Shown: positions 33,391 to 42,425 of the stretch, piece by piece | Layout: every line of letters begins with the position of its first letter | Numbering within the stretch: position 1 is the stretch's first letter | Assembly: GCF_010435965.1 (NCBI RefSeq) | Contig: NZ_JAAGAA010000001.1 | Span: 328,350 to 392,349 of the forward strand | Origin: Crenobacter caeni | Lineage (GTDB): Bacteria > Pseudomonadota > Gammaproteobacteria > Burkholderiales > Chromobacteriaceae | Direction: 5' to 3' | DNA length: 64,000 nucleotides | The notes under the pieces: generated by a model | Databases searched by the model: none | The model's input: only the letters and a program-made list of their open reading frames with translations | What the model was told of the DNA's origin: nothing | Program-made: the position numbers and the translations under genes

Positions 33391-34344
33391 ATGACTGATT
33401 CGAACGACGCCGCCCTCAAGGCGGACAAGGCCGCCTACGAGGGCAACAAGCTCACCAAACGTCTGCGTCACCATGTCGGCGACGCGATCAACGATTTCAA
33501 CATGATCGAGGGCGGCGACCGCGTGATGGTCTGCCTGTCCGGCGGCAAGGACAGCTACGCGCTGCTCGACATCCTGCGCGGCCTGCAAAAGTCGGCGCCG
33601 ATCAGCTTCTCCATCGTCGCCGTCAACCTCGATCAGAAGCAGCCGGGCTTCCCGGCCGACGTGCTGCCGGCCTACCTCGAGTCGATCGGCGTCGAGTACC
33701 GCGTCGTCGAGGAGGACACCTACTCGATCGTCAAGCGGGTGATCCCCGAGGGCAAGACCACCTGCAGCCTGTGCTCGCGCCTGCGCCGCGGCGTGCTCTA
33801 CCGCGTGGCCGAAGAGCTGGGTGCGACCAAGATCGCGCTGGGCCACCACCGCGACGACATCCTGCAGACGCTGTTCCTCAACATGTTCTACGGCGGCAAG
33901 CTCAAGGCGATGCCGCCCAAGCTGGTGTCGGACAACGGCAAGCATGTGGTGATCCGCCCGCTCGCCTACTGCCGCGAGAAGGACCTCGAGCGTTACGCCG
34001 AGCTGCGCGAATTCCCGATCATCCCGTGCAACCTGTGCGGCTCGCAGCCCAACCTGCAGCGCCAGGTGGTGAAAGAGATGCTCAACGATTGGGATCGCCG
34101 CTTCCCCGGTCGTATCGAAACCATGTTCCGCGCGCTGCAGAACGTGGTGCCGTCGCATCTGGCCGACCCCAAGCTGTTCGACTTCGTGAACCTGGTCGCC
34201 GGCGAAGTGCCGGCCGCCGGCGGCGATACCGCCTTCGACAAGGAAGAGTTCCACGACCCGCATCCGGTGGATGAAGACGGCCAGGCCCGGAAGCGGATCA
34301 GCATCCTCGACTCGCGTCCGAAGGAGAGTGCCTGTGGCGGGTAA
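33391..34344 (+). CDS. ttcA: tRNA cytidine(32) 2-sulfurtransferase
   Basis: TtcA makes 2-thiocytidine at position 32 of certain tRNAs using ATP and a bound Fe-S cluster. The protein is 317 aa. The PP-loop is SGGKDS (50-55). The two cysteine pairs are in [16 protein letters not shown] and [11 protein letters not shown], and the HHRDD motif ([16 protein letters not shown]) is conserved. The last 11 bases overlap the GTG start of the next gene. Confidence 0.95.
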   Translation: MTDSNDAALKADKAAYEGNKLTKRLRHHVGDAINDFNMIEGGDRVMVCLSGGKDSYALLDILRGLQKSAPISFSIVAVNLDQKQPGFPADVLPAYLESIGVEYRVVEEDTYSIVKRVIPEGKTTCSLCSRLRRGVLYRVAEELGATKIALGHHRDDILQTLFLNMFYGGKLKAMPPKLVSDNGKHVVIRPLAYCREKDLERYAELREFPIIPCNLCGSQPNLQRQVVKEMLNDWDRRFPGRIETMFRALQNVVPSHLADPKLFDFVNLVAGEVPAAGGDTAFDKEEFHDPHPVDEDGQARKRISILDSRPKESACGG

Positions 34345-35134
34345 GGCGCGCCACCCGTTCCGCCGCCGCGTGCGCGGCGGCGTCGACGCGATGCCCGAAG
34401 TCGAGATCTCGGAAACCGGCAATATCCGCTCGCTGCACTTGGGTTCGGAGACCGTGCAAAGCTCGATGAACCTCGACGAGCCGTCCGAGCTGGTGCTCAG
34501 CTACACGCGGGCGATGGCGGGTTTCCTGCTGTTCAGCGAGGAACCCGAGCACATCCTGCATATTGGGCTGGGCGGCGGCTCGCTGGTGCGCTTCATCGAC
34601 GAGTACCTGCCCGACGCGCGCCAGGTCGCGGTCGAGATCAACCCGCAGGTGGTCGCGGTGGCGCGCTCGTTCTTCCAGTTGCCGCCGGAAGGCGAGTACT
34701 TCGAGATCGTCGAGGCCGACGGCGCCGACTACGTGAAGATCCCGCGCGATTCGGCCGACGCCATCCTGGTCGACGGCTACGACGGCCTGCAGATCGTCGA
34801 CGCGCTGGTCAGCGACGACTTCTTCGAGGACTGCAAGCGCGCGCTCAGCCCGCGCGGCGTGTTCGTCGCCAACTGGTGGAGCGGCGACAAGCGCTACCAG
34901 GGCTTCCTCGAGCGGCTGCTTGCGGTGTTCGACGGGCGCGTGCTCGAGCTGCCGTCGGCCGGCCACGGCAACGTCGCGGTGCTGGCGTTCAGGCAAAGCC
35001 CGGTGCCGACCGCGTGGGACGCGCTGGAAGAGCGCGCGGCGCGGCTCGAATGCCGCTACGGCGTCGAGTTCTCCGACTTCGTGCGCCGCCTGCGCGAGAG
35101 CAACCTGCACAGCGCCGGCCGCTTGCTGATCTGA
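34334..35134 (+). CDS. spermidine-synthase-like (polyamine aminopropyltransferase family) protein
   Basis: The product is 266 aa from GTG at 34334, which follows AAGGAGAGTGCCT. The SAM/dcSAM-binding motif is [20 protein letters not shown], with [17 protein letters not shown] and the acidic segment ILVDGYDG. The protein begins with a basic stretch ([13 protein letters not shown]). Many proteobacteria carry such stand-alone paralogues of SpeE whose substrate is unknown. Aminopropyl transfer should not be assumed. Translation is coupled to ttcA by the overlap. Confidence 0.8.
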   Translation: MAGKARHPFRRRVRGGVDAMPEVEISETGNIRSLHLGSETVQSSMNLDEPSELVLSYTRAMAGFLLFSEEPEHILHIGLGGGSLVRFIDEYLPDARQVAVEINPQVVAVARSFFQLPPEGEYFEIVEADGADYVKIPRDSADAILVDGYDGLQIVDALVSDDFFEDCKRALSPRGVFVANWWSGDKRYQGFLERLLAVFDGRVLELPSAGHGNVAVLAFRQSPVPTAWDALEERAARLECRYGVEFSDFVRRLRESNLHSAGRLLI

Positions 35135-35159
35135 CGCGCCGTGCATGCAGGACTGTTGC

Positions 35160-35184
35160 AACCCGCCCGCAGGCGGGTTTTTTC
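35160..35184 (+). terminator. terminator after the speE-like gene
   Basis: ACCCGCC, loop CGCA, GGCGGGT and then TTTTT, about 25 bases after the stop. It isolates the glycan operon from ttcA. Confidence 0.9.
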
Positions 35185-35209
35185 TTGTGCGCGACAGCGG
35201 GGTGTAGAG

Positions 35210-35240
35210 CCCTATTGCATAGGGGAATAAGGCGTATAAT
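35210..35240 (+). promoter_or_regulatory. glycan-operon promoter with an inverted repeat over the -35 region
   Basis: A perfect -10 box TATAAT lies at 35235-35240. No good -35 is present at 17 bases (CTATTG). Instead a perfect inverted repeat, CCCTAT-TGC-ATAGGG (35210-35224), covers that place, as expected of an activator- or repressor-controlled promoter. The leader to the wbpA start is about 95 bases. Confidence 0.6.
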
Positions 35241-35341
35241 CGCGACTTTTGCGGCCTCGCGCCGCGCCGGCCGTCTCAGGCGCCGGCGGCCGCGTCCCGG
35301 CAGACGGGCGCGCCCGGGTAATCACTTCCGTGGAATCCATC

Positions 35342-36649
35342 GTGATCAGACAGCAACTCCTCTCCCGCATTGCCGACAAGTCGGCGGTCATCGGCATCGT
35401 CGGCCTGGGCTACGTCGGCCTGCCGCTGATGCTGCGCTTTGCCGAAGTCGGCTACAAGGTCATCGGCTACGACATCGACCAGCGCAAGGTCGACGCGCTG
35501 ATGAACGGCAGCAGCTACATCGAGCACATCAGCGCCGACAGCATCCAGCGCGCGCTGATGGACGGTTTCGAGGCGACCTGCGACTTCGCGCGCGCGGGCG
35601 AGGCCGACGCGCTGATCCTGTGCGTGCCGACCCCGCTCAACAAGTACCGCGAGCCGGACCTCTCCTTCGTGCTGAACACCATCGATTCGCTGGTGCCTTA
35701 CCTGCGCAAGGGGCAGCTGGTGTCGCTGGAGTCGACCACCTACCCGGGCACCACCGACGAGGAGCTGCTGCCGCGCATCGAGTCGCGCGGGCTCAAGGTC
35801 GGCCAGGACGCTTTCCTGGTGTTCTCGCCCGAGCGCGAGGACCCGGGCAACCCGAACTTCACTACCCGCACCATCCCCAAGGTGTGCGGCGGCGTCACCC
35901 CGGCCTGCCAGGAAGTCGGCGTCGCGCTCTATAGCGCGGTGATCGACCAAGTGGTGCCGGTGTCGAGCACCCGCGCGGCCGAGATGACCAAGCTGCTGGA
36001 GAACATCCACCGCGCGGTGAACATCGGCCTGGTCAACGAGATGAAGATCGTCGCCGACAAGATGGGCATCGACATCTTCGAGGTGATCCGCGCCGCGGCG
36101 ACCAAGCCGTTCGGCTTCGTGCCCTACTATCCGGGGCCGGGCCTGGGCGGGCACTGCATCCCGATCGACCCGTTTTATCTCACATGGAAGGCGCGCGAGT
36201 ACGGCGTGAACACCCGCTTCATCGAGCTCGCCGGCGAAGTGAATTCCGGCATGCCCGACTGGGTGGTGGCCAAGGTCGCGTCCGCCTTGAATACGCGCAA
36301 GAAGGCGATCAACGGCAGCCGCGTGCTGGTGCTGGGCATCGCCTACAAGAAGAACGTCGACGACATGCGCGAGAGCCCGTCGGTGTTCCTGATGGAAAAA
36401 CTGCGCGCGCTGGGTGCCGAAGTCGCGTACAGCGACCCGCACGTGCCGGTGTTCCCGCAGATGCGCGAGCACCATTTCGATCTGGCGAGCACCGAACTCA
36501 CCGCCGAGTCGCTCGCGTCGTTCGACTGCGTGCTGTTGGCGACCGACCACGACAAGTTCGACTACGCGCAGATCAAGGCCAGCGCGCAGCTGATCGTCGA
36601 CACCCGCGGCAAGTACCTCGAGCCGGCCGACCATATCGTGAGGGCGTAA
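35342..36649 (+). CDS. wbpA: UDP-N-acetyl-D-glucosamine 6-dehydrogenase (WbpA-like)
   Basis: Converts UDP-GlcNAc to UDP-GlcNAcA with NAD, the first step to di-N-acetylated uronic acids. The product is 435 aa from GTG at 35342 (GGAA six bases upstream). GTG at 35330 is an alternative adding four residues; no ATG exists. The NAD motif is GLGYVG (21-26) and the catalytic cysteine is Cys272 in [13 protein letters not shown]. The C-terminal UDP-sugar dehydrogenase domain has [16 protein letters not shown]. It is the first gene of a 13-gene operon whose next genes supply steps 2-4 of the pathway. Confidence 0.93.
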   Translation: MIRQQLLSRIADKSAVIGIVGLGYVGLPLMLRFAEVGYKVIGYDIDQRKVDALMNGSSYIEHISADSIQRALMDGFEATCDFARAGEADALILCVPTPLNKYREPDLSFVLNTIDSLVPYLRKGQLVSLESTTYPGTTDEELLPRIESRGLKVGQDAFLVFSPEREDPGNPNFTTRTIPKVCGGVTPACQEVGVALYSAVIDQVVPVSSTRAAEMTKLLENIHRAVNIGLVNEMKIVADKMGIDIFEVIRAAATKPFGFVPYYPGPGLGGHCIPIDPFYLTWKAREYGVNTRFIELAGEVNSGMPDWVVAKVASALNTRKKAINGSRVLVLGIAYKKNVDDMRESPSVFLMEKLRALGAEVAYSDPHVPVFPQMREHHFDLASTELTAESLASFDCVLLATDHDKFDYAQIKASAQLIVDTRGKYLEPADHIVRA

Positions 36650-36652
36650 GCG

Positions 36653-37711
36653 ATGCACGCATTCGAAACCATCCAGGGCCGCAAGGTCCGCTTCGCGCTC
36701 GTCGGTTGCGGCCGCATCGCCGCCAACCACTTTAACGCGCTGGAAAAGCACGCCGACCGCGCCGAGCTGACCGACGTGTGCGACATCGACCCGGCGGTAC
36801 TCGCCGCGGCGGTTGCGCGCACCGGCGCGCGTGGCCACGCCAGCATCGACGCGCTGCTGGAAACCAGCGACGCCGACGTCGTGATCCTGACCACGCCGTC
36901 CGGGCTGCACCCGGCGCAGAGCATCGCCGCGTCGCGCGCGGGCTTTCACGTGATGACCGAGAAGCCGATGGCGACGCGCTGGGAAGACGGCCTTGCCATG
37001 GTGCGCGCGGCCGACGAGGCCGGCCGCCGCCTGTTCGTGGTCAAGCAGAACCGCCGCAACGCGACCCTGCAATTGCTCAAGCGCGCGATGCAGGCCAAGC
37101 GCTTCGGCCGCATCCATATGGTCAACGTCAACGTGTTCTGGACGCGGCCGCAGTCCTACTACGACCAGGGCGCTTGGCGCGGCACCTGGGAATTCGACGG
37201 CGGCGCGTTCATGAACCAGGCGAGCCACTACGTCGACCTGCTCGACTGGCTGATCGGCCCGGTCGAGAGCGTGCAGGCGTATATGGCGACGCTGGCGCGC
37301 GACATCGAGGTCGAGGATACCGGCACCGTCAGCGTCAAGTGGCGCTCCGGCGCGATGGGCAGCATGAACGTCACCATGCTGACCTACCCGAAGAACCTGG
37401 AAGGCTCGATCACCATCTTGGGCGAGAAGGGTTCAGTGCGCGTCGGCGGGGTCGCCGTCAACGAGATCCTGCACTGGGAATTCGAGACGCCGCACGAGAT
37501 GGACGCCGAGATCAAGGACGCCAGCTACGCGACCACCAGCGTGTACGGCTTCGGCCACCCGCTCTACTACGACAACGTGATCCGCGTGATGCAGGGCGAG
37601 GCCGAGCCGGAGACCGACGGCAGGGAAGGCCTGAAGTCGCTCGAGCTCTTGATCGCGATGTACCTGTCGGCGCGCGACGGCCGCCGCGTCAGCCTGCCGC
37701 TCGACTACTGA
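36653..37711 (+). CDS. wbpB: UDP-GlcNAcA 3-dehydrogenase, Gfo/Idh/MocA family (WbpB-like)
   Basis: Oxidises C3 of UDP-GlcNAcA to give the 3-keto sugar used by the WbpE-type aminotransferase. In Pseudomonas the hydride goes to 2-oxoglutarate, recycling NAD. The protein is 352 aa, with NAD motif GCGRIA (18-23), EKP (103-105) and the active-site stretch [13 protein letters not shown]. It starts three bases after the wbpA stop. Confidence 0.92.
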   Translation: MHAFETIQGRKVRFALVGCGRIAANHFNALEKHADRAELTDVCDIDPAVLAAAVARTGARGHASIDALLETSDADVVILTTPSGLHPAQSIAASRAGFHVMTEKPMATRWEDGLAMVRAADEAGRRLFVVKQNRRNATLQLLKRAMQAKRFGRIHMVNVNVFWTRPQSYYDQGAWRGTWEFDGGAFMNQASHYVDLLDWLIGPVESVQAYMATLARDIEVEDTGTVSVKWRSGAMGSMNVTMLTYPKNLEGSITILGEKGSVRVGGVAVNEILHWEFETPHEMDAEIKDASYATTSVYGFGHPLYYDNVIRVMQGEAEPETDGREGLKSLELLIAMYLSARDGRRVSLPLDY

Positions 37712-37733
37712 GCCCACGCACGAGGAACAAGGG

Positions 37734-38303
37734 ATGAGCGAAATGATGATCCACCCGACGGCGCTGGTCGACGAGGGGGCGCAAGTGGGCGCGGGCACCC
37801 GCGTCTGGCATTGGAGCCATGTCTCGGCCGGCGCGCGCATAGGCGCCGGCTGCTCGTTCGGGCAGAACGTGTTCGTCGCGAACGACGTGGTGATCGGCGA
37901 CAACGTGAAGGTGCAGAACAACGTGTCGATCTACGACGCGGTGACGCTGGAAGACGACGTGTTCTGCGGGCCTTCGATGGTGTTCACCAACGTGAACAAC
38001 CCGCGCAGCCACGTCAGCCGCAAGCACGAGTACCGCCGCACGGTGGTGAAGAAGGGTGCGAGCATCGGCGCCAACGCCACCGTGGTGTGCGGCCACGTGA
38101 TCGGCGAGTACGCGTTCATCGGTGCCGGCGCGGTGGTCACCAAGGATGTGCCGCCTTACGCGCTGATGGTCGGCACGCCGGCGCGTCGCATCGGCTGGAT
38201 GTGCCAGTGCGGCGAGCGCGTCGAGAGCACGCTGGGCGAGCACGAGTGCGCCGCCTGTGGCACCCGCTACCAGGTCACCGGCAACAGCTGCACGCCTGTC
38301 TGA
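37734..38303 (+). CDS. wbpD: UDP-GlcNAc3NA N-acetyltransferase (WbpD-like)
   Basis: Acetylates the 3-amino group to give UDP-GlcNAc(3NAc)A. The protein is 189 aa with left-handed beta-helix hexapeptide repeats (for example [48 protein letters not shown]). It has the conserved segment [10 protein letters not shown] and the C-terminal [11 protein letters not shown] short cysteine-containing tail (CQCGERVE... and CAACGTRY) could bind zinc. A stable hairpin separates it from wbpE. Confidence 0.92.
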   Translation: MSEMMIHPTALVDEGAQVGAGTRVWHWSHVSAGARIGAGCSFGQNVFVANDVVIGDNVKVQNNVSIYDAVTLEDDVFCGPSMVFTNVNNPRSHVSRKHEYRRTVVKKGASIGANATVVCGHVIGEYAFIGAGAVVTKDVPPYALMVGTPARRIGWMCQCGERVESTLGEHECAACGTRYQVTGNSCTPV

Positions 38304-38313
38304 ACATTTTCAT

Positions 38314-38355
38314 CGGGCGGGTGAGCCGCGCAGCGGCTTCTCCCGCCCGGTTTTC
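38314..38355 (+). terminator. terminator-like hairpin between wbpD and wbpE
   Basis: CGGGCGGG (38314-38321) pairs perfectly with CCCGCCCG (38342-38349), with an inner CCGC/GCGG stem, and TTTTCTGTTTT follows. It lies in the 97-base gap, the longest in the operon. It could reduce expression of the ten genes downstream unless read through. Confidence 0.65.
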
Positions 38356-38400
38356 TGTTTTACATACCGGTTTTCGCCCGCAGGGCAACAAGGTTCACCC

Positions 38401-39498
38401 ATGTCCATCCAGTTCATCGACCTCAAGGCGCAGTACCAGCATCTGAAAGCCGACATCGACGCGCGCATCCACGCGGTGCTCGACCATGGCCAGTACATCA
38501 TGGGCCCGGAAGTGGCCGAGCTCGAGGCGGCGCTCGCCGACTACGTCGGCGTCAGGCACGCCGTCGGCGTCAGCGACGGCACCACCGCCCTGCAGATCGC
38601 GATGATGGCGCTGGGCATCGGCCCGGGCGACGAGGTGATCACCAGCCCGTTCACCTTTATCGCCACCGGCGAGATGATCGCGCTCTTGGGCGCCAAGCCG
38701 GTGTTCGTCGACATCGACCCTATCAGCTACAACCTCGACCCCATGCTTGTCGAGGCGGCGATTACCCCGCGTACCCGCGCCATCATGCCGGTCAGCCTGT
38801 ACGGCCAATGTGCCGACTTTGCCGCGATCAACGCGATCGCCGCCAAGCACGGCCTTGCGGTGATCGAGGACGGCGCGCAGAGCTTCGGCGCAAGCCAGCA
38901 CGGCCGCCGCTCGGGCAGCCTGTCCACCATCGGCTGCACCAGCTTCTTCCCGTCCAAGCCCTTGGGCTGCTACGGGGACGGTGGTGCGTGCTTCACCGAC
39001 GACGATGCGCTTGCCAAGAAGATGCGCGAAATCCGCGTGCACGGGCAGGACAGGCGCTACCACCACCCGGTGATCGGCCTCAACGGCCGCCTCGATACCC
39101 TGCAGGCGGCGGTGCTGCTGGCCAAGCTGCCGAGCTTCCCGGATGAGGTTGACGCGCGCGCGCGCATCGGCGCGCGTTACAGCCGCCTGCTGCAGGATGT
39201 GGCGCGGGTGCCGGTGGTCGGCGAGGGCAATACCCACGTCTACGCGCAGTACACCGTCGAAGTCGCCAAGCGCGAGGCGGTGCAGGCGGCCCTGAAAGAA
39301 GCCGGCGTGCCGACCGCGGTGCACTACCCGATCCCGCTGCATCTGCAGCCAGCGTTTGCCGGGCTTGGCCAGGGCGCGGGCAGCTTCCCGGTGGCCGAGG
39401 CGGCTGCGGCGAGGGTGATGAGCCTGCCGATGCACCCCTTCCTCGATGAGGCGAGCCAGGACGCGATCGTCGCTGCGGTGAGGCAGGCGCTGGCGTGA
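38401..39498 (+). CDS. wbpE: UDP-3-keto-GlcNAcA aminotransferase (WbpE-like, DegT/DnrJ/EryC1/StrS)
   Basis: PLP-dependent transfer of the amino group from glutamate to the 3-keto sugar. The product is 365 aa from the ATG at 38401 (MSIQFIDLKAQYQHLKADID, as in WbpE). The PLP lysine is Lys186 in SFFPSKPLGCYGDGG; EDGAQSFGA (156-164) lies near the cofactor. The stop overlaps the flippase start by three bases. Confidence 0.92.
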   Translation: MSIQFIDLKAQYQHLKADIDARIHAVLDHGQYIMGPEVAELEAALADYVGVRHAVGVSDGTTALQIAMMALGIGPGDEVITSPFTFIATGEMIALLGAKPVFVDIDPISYNLDPMLVEAAITPRTRAIMPVSLYGQCADFAAINAIAAKHGLAVIEDGAQSFGASQHGRRSGSLSTIGCTSFFPSKPLGCYGDGGACFTDDDALAKKMREIRVHGQDRRYHHPVIGLNGRLDTLQAAVLLAKLPSFPDEVDARARIGARYSRLLQDVARVPVVGEGNTHVYAQYTVEVAKREAVQAALKEAGVPTAVHYPIPLHLQPAFAGLGQGAGSFPVAEAAAARVMSLPMHPFLDEASQDAIVAAVRQALA

Positions 39499-40772
39499 GT
39501 GCCGTGATACGGCGCGTGCGTGCGCTGTTTGCCGGCGGTTTCGCCCGCAACGTGACGCTGCTCGCCGGCGGCGCCGCGCTGTCGCAGTTGCTGCCGCTGA
39601 TGGCCGCGCCCTTGTTGACCCGGCTTTATACGCCGGCCGACTTCGGCGTGCTGGCGATCTACACCGCGTGGCTGTCTTCGCTGGCGGTGCTGATGACCGC
39701 GCGTTACGACATGGCGATCGTGCTGCCGCGCGAGGACGCCGACGCCGCACGGCTGATGGTGCTGTCGCTCGCGCTGTCGTTCGCCTTGTCGCTCGTGGCC
39801 ATTCCGCCCTTGTGGCTGGCCGGTGACACGCTGGCCGCGTGGGCGGGCGAGGCGTCGCTCGCCCGGCTGTTGCCGTGGCTGCCGCTCTCCCTGTGGCTGG
39901 CCGGGCTGATGCAGGCGTTCACCAGCTGGAACAATCGCCACCAGCGCTACCGCGCCAACGCAGGCGGCCGCCTCGCGCTGGGCGGCAGCCTGGTCGGCGT
40001 GCAACTGGCGGCGGGTTTCGCGGGGATGGGCGCGACCGGTCTCGTGCTCGGCCAGGTGGCCGGGCAGGCTGCGTCGACGCTGGTGCAGGCGTGGCAGGAC
40101 ATGCGCGGGCGCTTCGGCTGGCGGCGCGGCGTCGACCGCGCGGGGCTCGCCGGTGTAGCGCGCCGCTACCGCGAGTTTCCGCTGATCAACGCACCGCACG
40201 CCTTCGTCGCCTCGCTGCAGGACATGCTGACGGTGACGCTGCTGACCGCAGCGTCCGGCTCGGCGACCGTCGGCCTCTACGGCCTGTTGATGCGGGTGCT
40301 CAAGCTGCCGGCGGCCTTGGTCGGGCAGGCGGTCGCGCAGGTGGCGTACCGCGACCTAGCCGCCGCGCACGCCGCGCATGAGCCCTTGCGCCCCTTGCTC
40401 GCGCGCCTGATGGCCATCCTGTTCGCGCTCGCGCTGCCGCCCTTCGTGGTGATCGTGCTGTGGGGAGACGCGCTGTTTGCGTGGGTGTTCGGCGAGACCT
40501 GGCGGCAGGCGGGCGAATACGCGCGCATGCTCGCCCCCTACATCCTGTTCCATTTCGTCGCCTCGCCGTTGGGGATGGTGCCCTTGGTGATCGGCCGCCA
40601 GCGCACCGCGTTCGCGTTCACCGTCGCCGGCATCTCGCTGTTCCTCGCGGCGCTGTCGATCGGTTTTGAGCGATTCGGCGACGTCGGCGACGCTTTTGCG
40701 TTAGTCTCGGCAGTGATGACTGTCTATTTTTCTGCTTATTTTGTCTGGTTGTGGAAGGCGGTGCGGCGATGA
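39495..40772 (+). CDS. Wzx-type oligosaccharide flippase
   Basis: Predicted inner-membrane transporter that flips undecaprenyl-linked oligosaccharide to the periplasm. The product is 425 aa, starting at GTG (GTGAGTGCC) overlapping the wbpE stop. It has roughly twelve hydrophobic segments and the MOP-superfamily N-terminus (ARNVTLLAGGAALSQLLPL, LLTRLYTPADFGVLAIY). In Neisseria pgl loci the equivalent is PglF. Substrate is inferred from the operon. Confidence 0.88.
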   Translation: MSAVIRRVRALFAGGFARNVTLLAGGAALSQLLPLMAAPLLTRLYTPADFGVLAIYTAWLSSLAVLMTARYDMAIVLPREDADAARLMVLSLALSFALSLVAIPPLWLAGDTLAAWAGEASLARLLPWLPLSLWLAGLMQAFTSWNNRHQRYRANAGGRLALGGSLVGVQLAAGFAGMGATGLVLGQVAGQAASTLVQAWQDMRGRFGWRRGVDRAGLAGVARRYREFPLINAPHAFVASLQDMLTVTLLTAASGSATVGLYGLLMRVLKLPAALVGQAVAQVAYRDLAAAHAAHEPLRPLLARLMAILFALALPPFVVIVLWGDALFAWVFGETWRQAGEYARMLAPYILFHFVASPLGMVPLVIGRQRTAFAFTVAGISLFLAALSIGFERFGDVGDAFALVSAVMTVYFSAYFVWLWKAVRR

Positions 40773-41341
40773 GGCTGTGGCGCGCCCTGTTATACCGGCT
40801 CTCCGGGCTGATCGGCCCGCGCATGGTGGTCGGCTTCACCCGCTACGACGGCGTACGCCTGCCCCGCGTGCGCGTCTCCAACATGACGCGGATCGAGCAC
40901 CCGCACCAGCTGATGGTCGACGACAACGTGTTCATCGGCCACTTCAACCTGATCGACGCCTCCGGTGGCCTCGCCATCGGCGAGGGCTGCCAGATCACCA
41001 ACTACGTGTCGCTGCTCACGCACTCCAGCCACGACGCGCTACGCCTCTACGGCGCGGCCTACCTCGACCACCGCGAGCACGCGGGCTACCTGAAAAAGCC
41101 GACCGTGCTTGGCAAGTACTGCTTTGTTGGCCCGCACGCGGTGCTGATGCCGGGCGTGCGCCTGGGCAAGGGCTGTCTGGTGTCCGCGTATTCGCTGGTC
41201 GAGGCGGGCGACTACCCCGACTTCGCGGTGCTCGCCGGCAACCCGGCGCGCGTGGTCGGCGATACCCGCAGCCGCGACGAGAAATTCCTCGCCGCGCATC
41301 CCGAACTCAAACCCCTGTACGAGGCGTGGGCCCATGATTGA
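40769..41341 (+). CDS. hexapeptide-repeat acyltransferase
   Basis: The product is 190 aa from the ATG at 40769, overlapping the flippase stop as ATGA; GTG at 40751 is an alternative. Hexapeptide repeats run from about residue 47 (HQLMVDDNVFIGHFNLIDA, GLAIGEGCQITNYVSLLTH) to the coil KPTVLGKYCFVGPHAVLMPG and the end motif AVLAGNPARVVG. It resembles sugar O- or N-acetyltransferases. It may acetylate the assembled glycan, or supply the 4-N-acetyl step of a bacillosamine-type sugar, for which no PglD-like enzyme is otherwise present. Confidence 0.85.
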   Translation: MRLWRALLYRLSGLIGPRMVVGFTRYDGVRLPRVRVSNMTRIEHPHQLMVDDNVFIGHFNLIDASGGLAIGEGCQITNYVSLLTHSSHDALRLYGAAYLDHREHAGYLKKPTVLGKYCFVGPHAVLMPGVRLGKGCLVSAYSLVEAGDYPDFAVLAGNPARVVGDTRSRDEKFLAAHPELKPLYEAWAHD

Positions 41342-42425
41342 CAGACTCTTGGTGGTCGGCTCGGCGTCGGTACATACCTGGCGCTACCTCGCAGGCATCG
41401 CGCCCCATGTGCGCGAAGTGTGGCTGGCGACCAGCGACGACGTGCCGCCGGCGCGCCGCCCGGCCAACCTGGCCGGCGTGTTGCGCGTCGACTTCCGCTT
41501 CTCGTCGTTCTCGGCGGTCGGCAAACTGCGCGGCTGGATGAAGTCCATCCGCCCCGACGTCGTGCATATCCACCAGGCCAACAGTGTCGCCTGGCACGCG
41601 ACGCGCGCCGCGCGCGGCCTTGGCGTCCCCATCGTGCTCACCGCCTGGGGGTCGGACGTGCTCAGATTGCCGCAGCAGAACCCGCTGATGGGGCAGATGG
41701 TGAAGGCCAACCTCGCCGCCGCCGACCTGATCACCTCGGATTCGCTGCATATGGCGGCGAAGATCCGCGAATTCACCGGAGACAAGGCGCGCATCGCGGT
41801 GCTCAACTACGGCATCGACGCGCTGCCGGAAGCGGTCGACGTCGCCGCCAAGCCCTACCAGGTGCTGTCGTGCCGGCTGCACAAGAAGCTGTACCGCGTC
41901 GACGCGATCCTCAGGGCGTGGGCCGAGGTCGAGGCCGACCCGCGCTACGCGCGCTGGAACCTGACCGTCGCCGCCAGCGGTGAGGAGACCGATGCCTTGA
42001 AGGCGCTCGCCGCAGAGTTGAATCTTGCGCGGGTGGCGTTCACCGGCTTCGTGCCGGCTGCCCGCCTCGCCGAGCTGTACGCGCAAAGCCGGGTGTTCGT
42101 CAGCGTGCCCGAGTCGGACGCGACCAGCATCAGCTTGCTGGAGGCGATGGGGCACGGTTGCCTGCCGCTGCTCTCCAACCTGCCGGCCAACCTCGAATGG
42201 GTGATCGACGGCATGGGCGGGGTGATCGCCGAGGACATCGGCCGGCTGGGCGACGCGCTGAAGGGTGCGCTCGACACCGCCGGCGACGACGCGCGTCTCA
42301 CGGACGCCGCCATGCTCAACCGCCGCCTGGTCGAGGCCAAGGCGCTCCACCACGAAAACATGGCGAAATTCGCCGCGCTCTATACGGAAGTGACCGGCGC
42401 CGCCCGCGCCGCAGAAAAAGCATGA
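41334..42425 (+). CDS. GT4-family glycosyltransferase
   Basis: The product is 363 aa with GT-B fold features: an N-terminal acceptor domain (VVHIHQANSVAWHATRAARG, TAWGSDVLRLPQQNPLMG) and a C-terminal donor site with the E-x7-E-type motif (PESDATSISLLEAMGHGCLPLL). It is cytosolic, probably peripheral at the inner membrane. It overlaps the acyltransferase by eight bases and the next glycosyltransferase by four. Sugar donor unknown. Confidence 0.87.
   Translation: MIDRLLVVGSASVHTWRYLAGIAPHVREVWLATSDDVPPARRPANLAGVLRVDFRFSSFSAVGKLRGWMKSIRPDVVHIHQANSVAWHATRAARGLGVPIVLTAWGSDVLRLPQQNPLMGQMVKANLAAADLITSDSLHMAAKIREFTGDKARIAVLNYGIDALPEAVDVAAKPYQVLSCRLHKKLYRVDAILRAWAEVEADPRYARWNLTVAASGEETDALKALAAELNLARVAFTGFVPAARLAELYAQSRVFVSVPESDATSISLLEAMGHGCLPLLSNLPANLEWVIDGMGGVIAEDIGRLGDALKGALDTAGDDARLTDAAMLNRRLVEAKALHHENMAKFAALYTEVTGAARAAEKA

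Noticed and set aside
35276..37228. Long minus-strand frame (650 codons) opposite wbpA and wbpB
   Set aside because: The opposite strand holds two enzymes with intact active sites and good spacing; the antisense frame has no motif or ribosome-binding site. The same applies to frames opposite the glycosyltransferases and mmsA.
39080..39550. Proline/arginine-rich minus-strand frame at the wbpE-wzx junction
   Set aside because: Low-complexity composition caused by GC-rich antisense sequence; both genes on the + strand are well supported.
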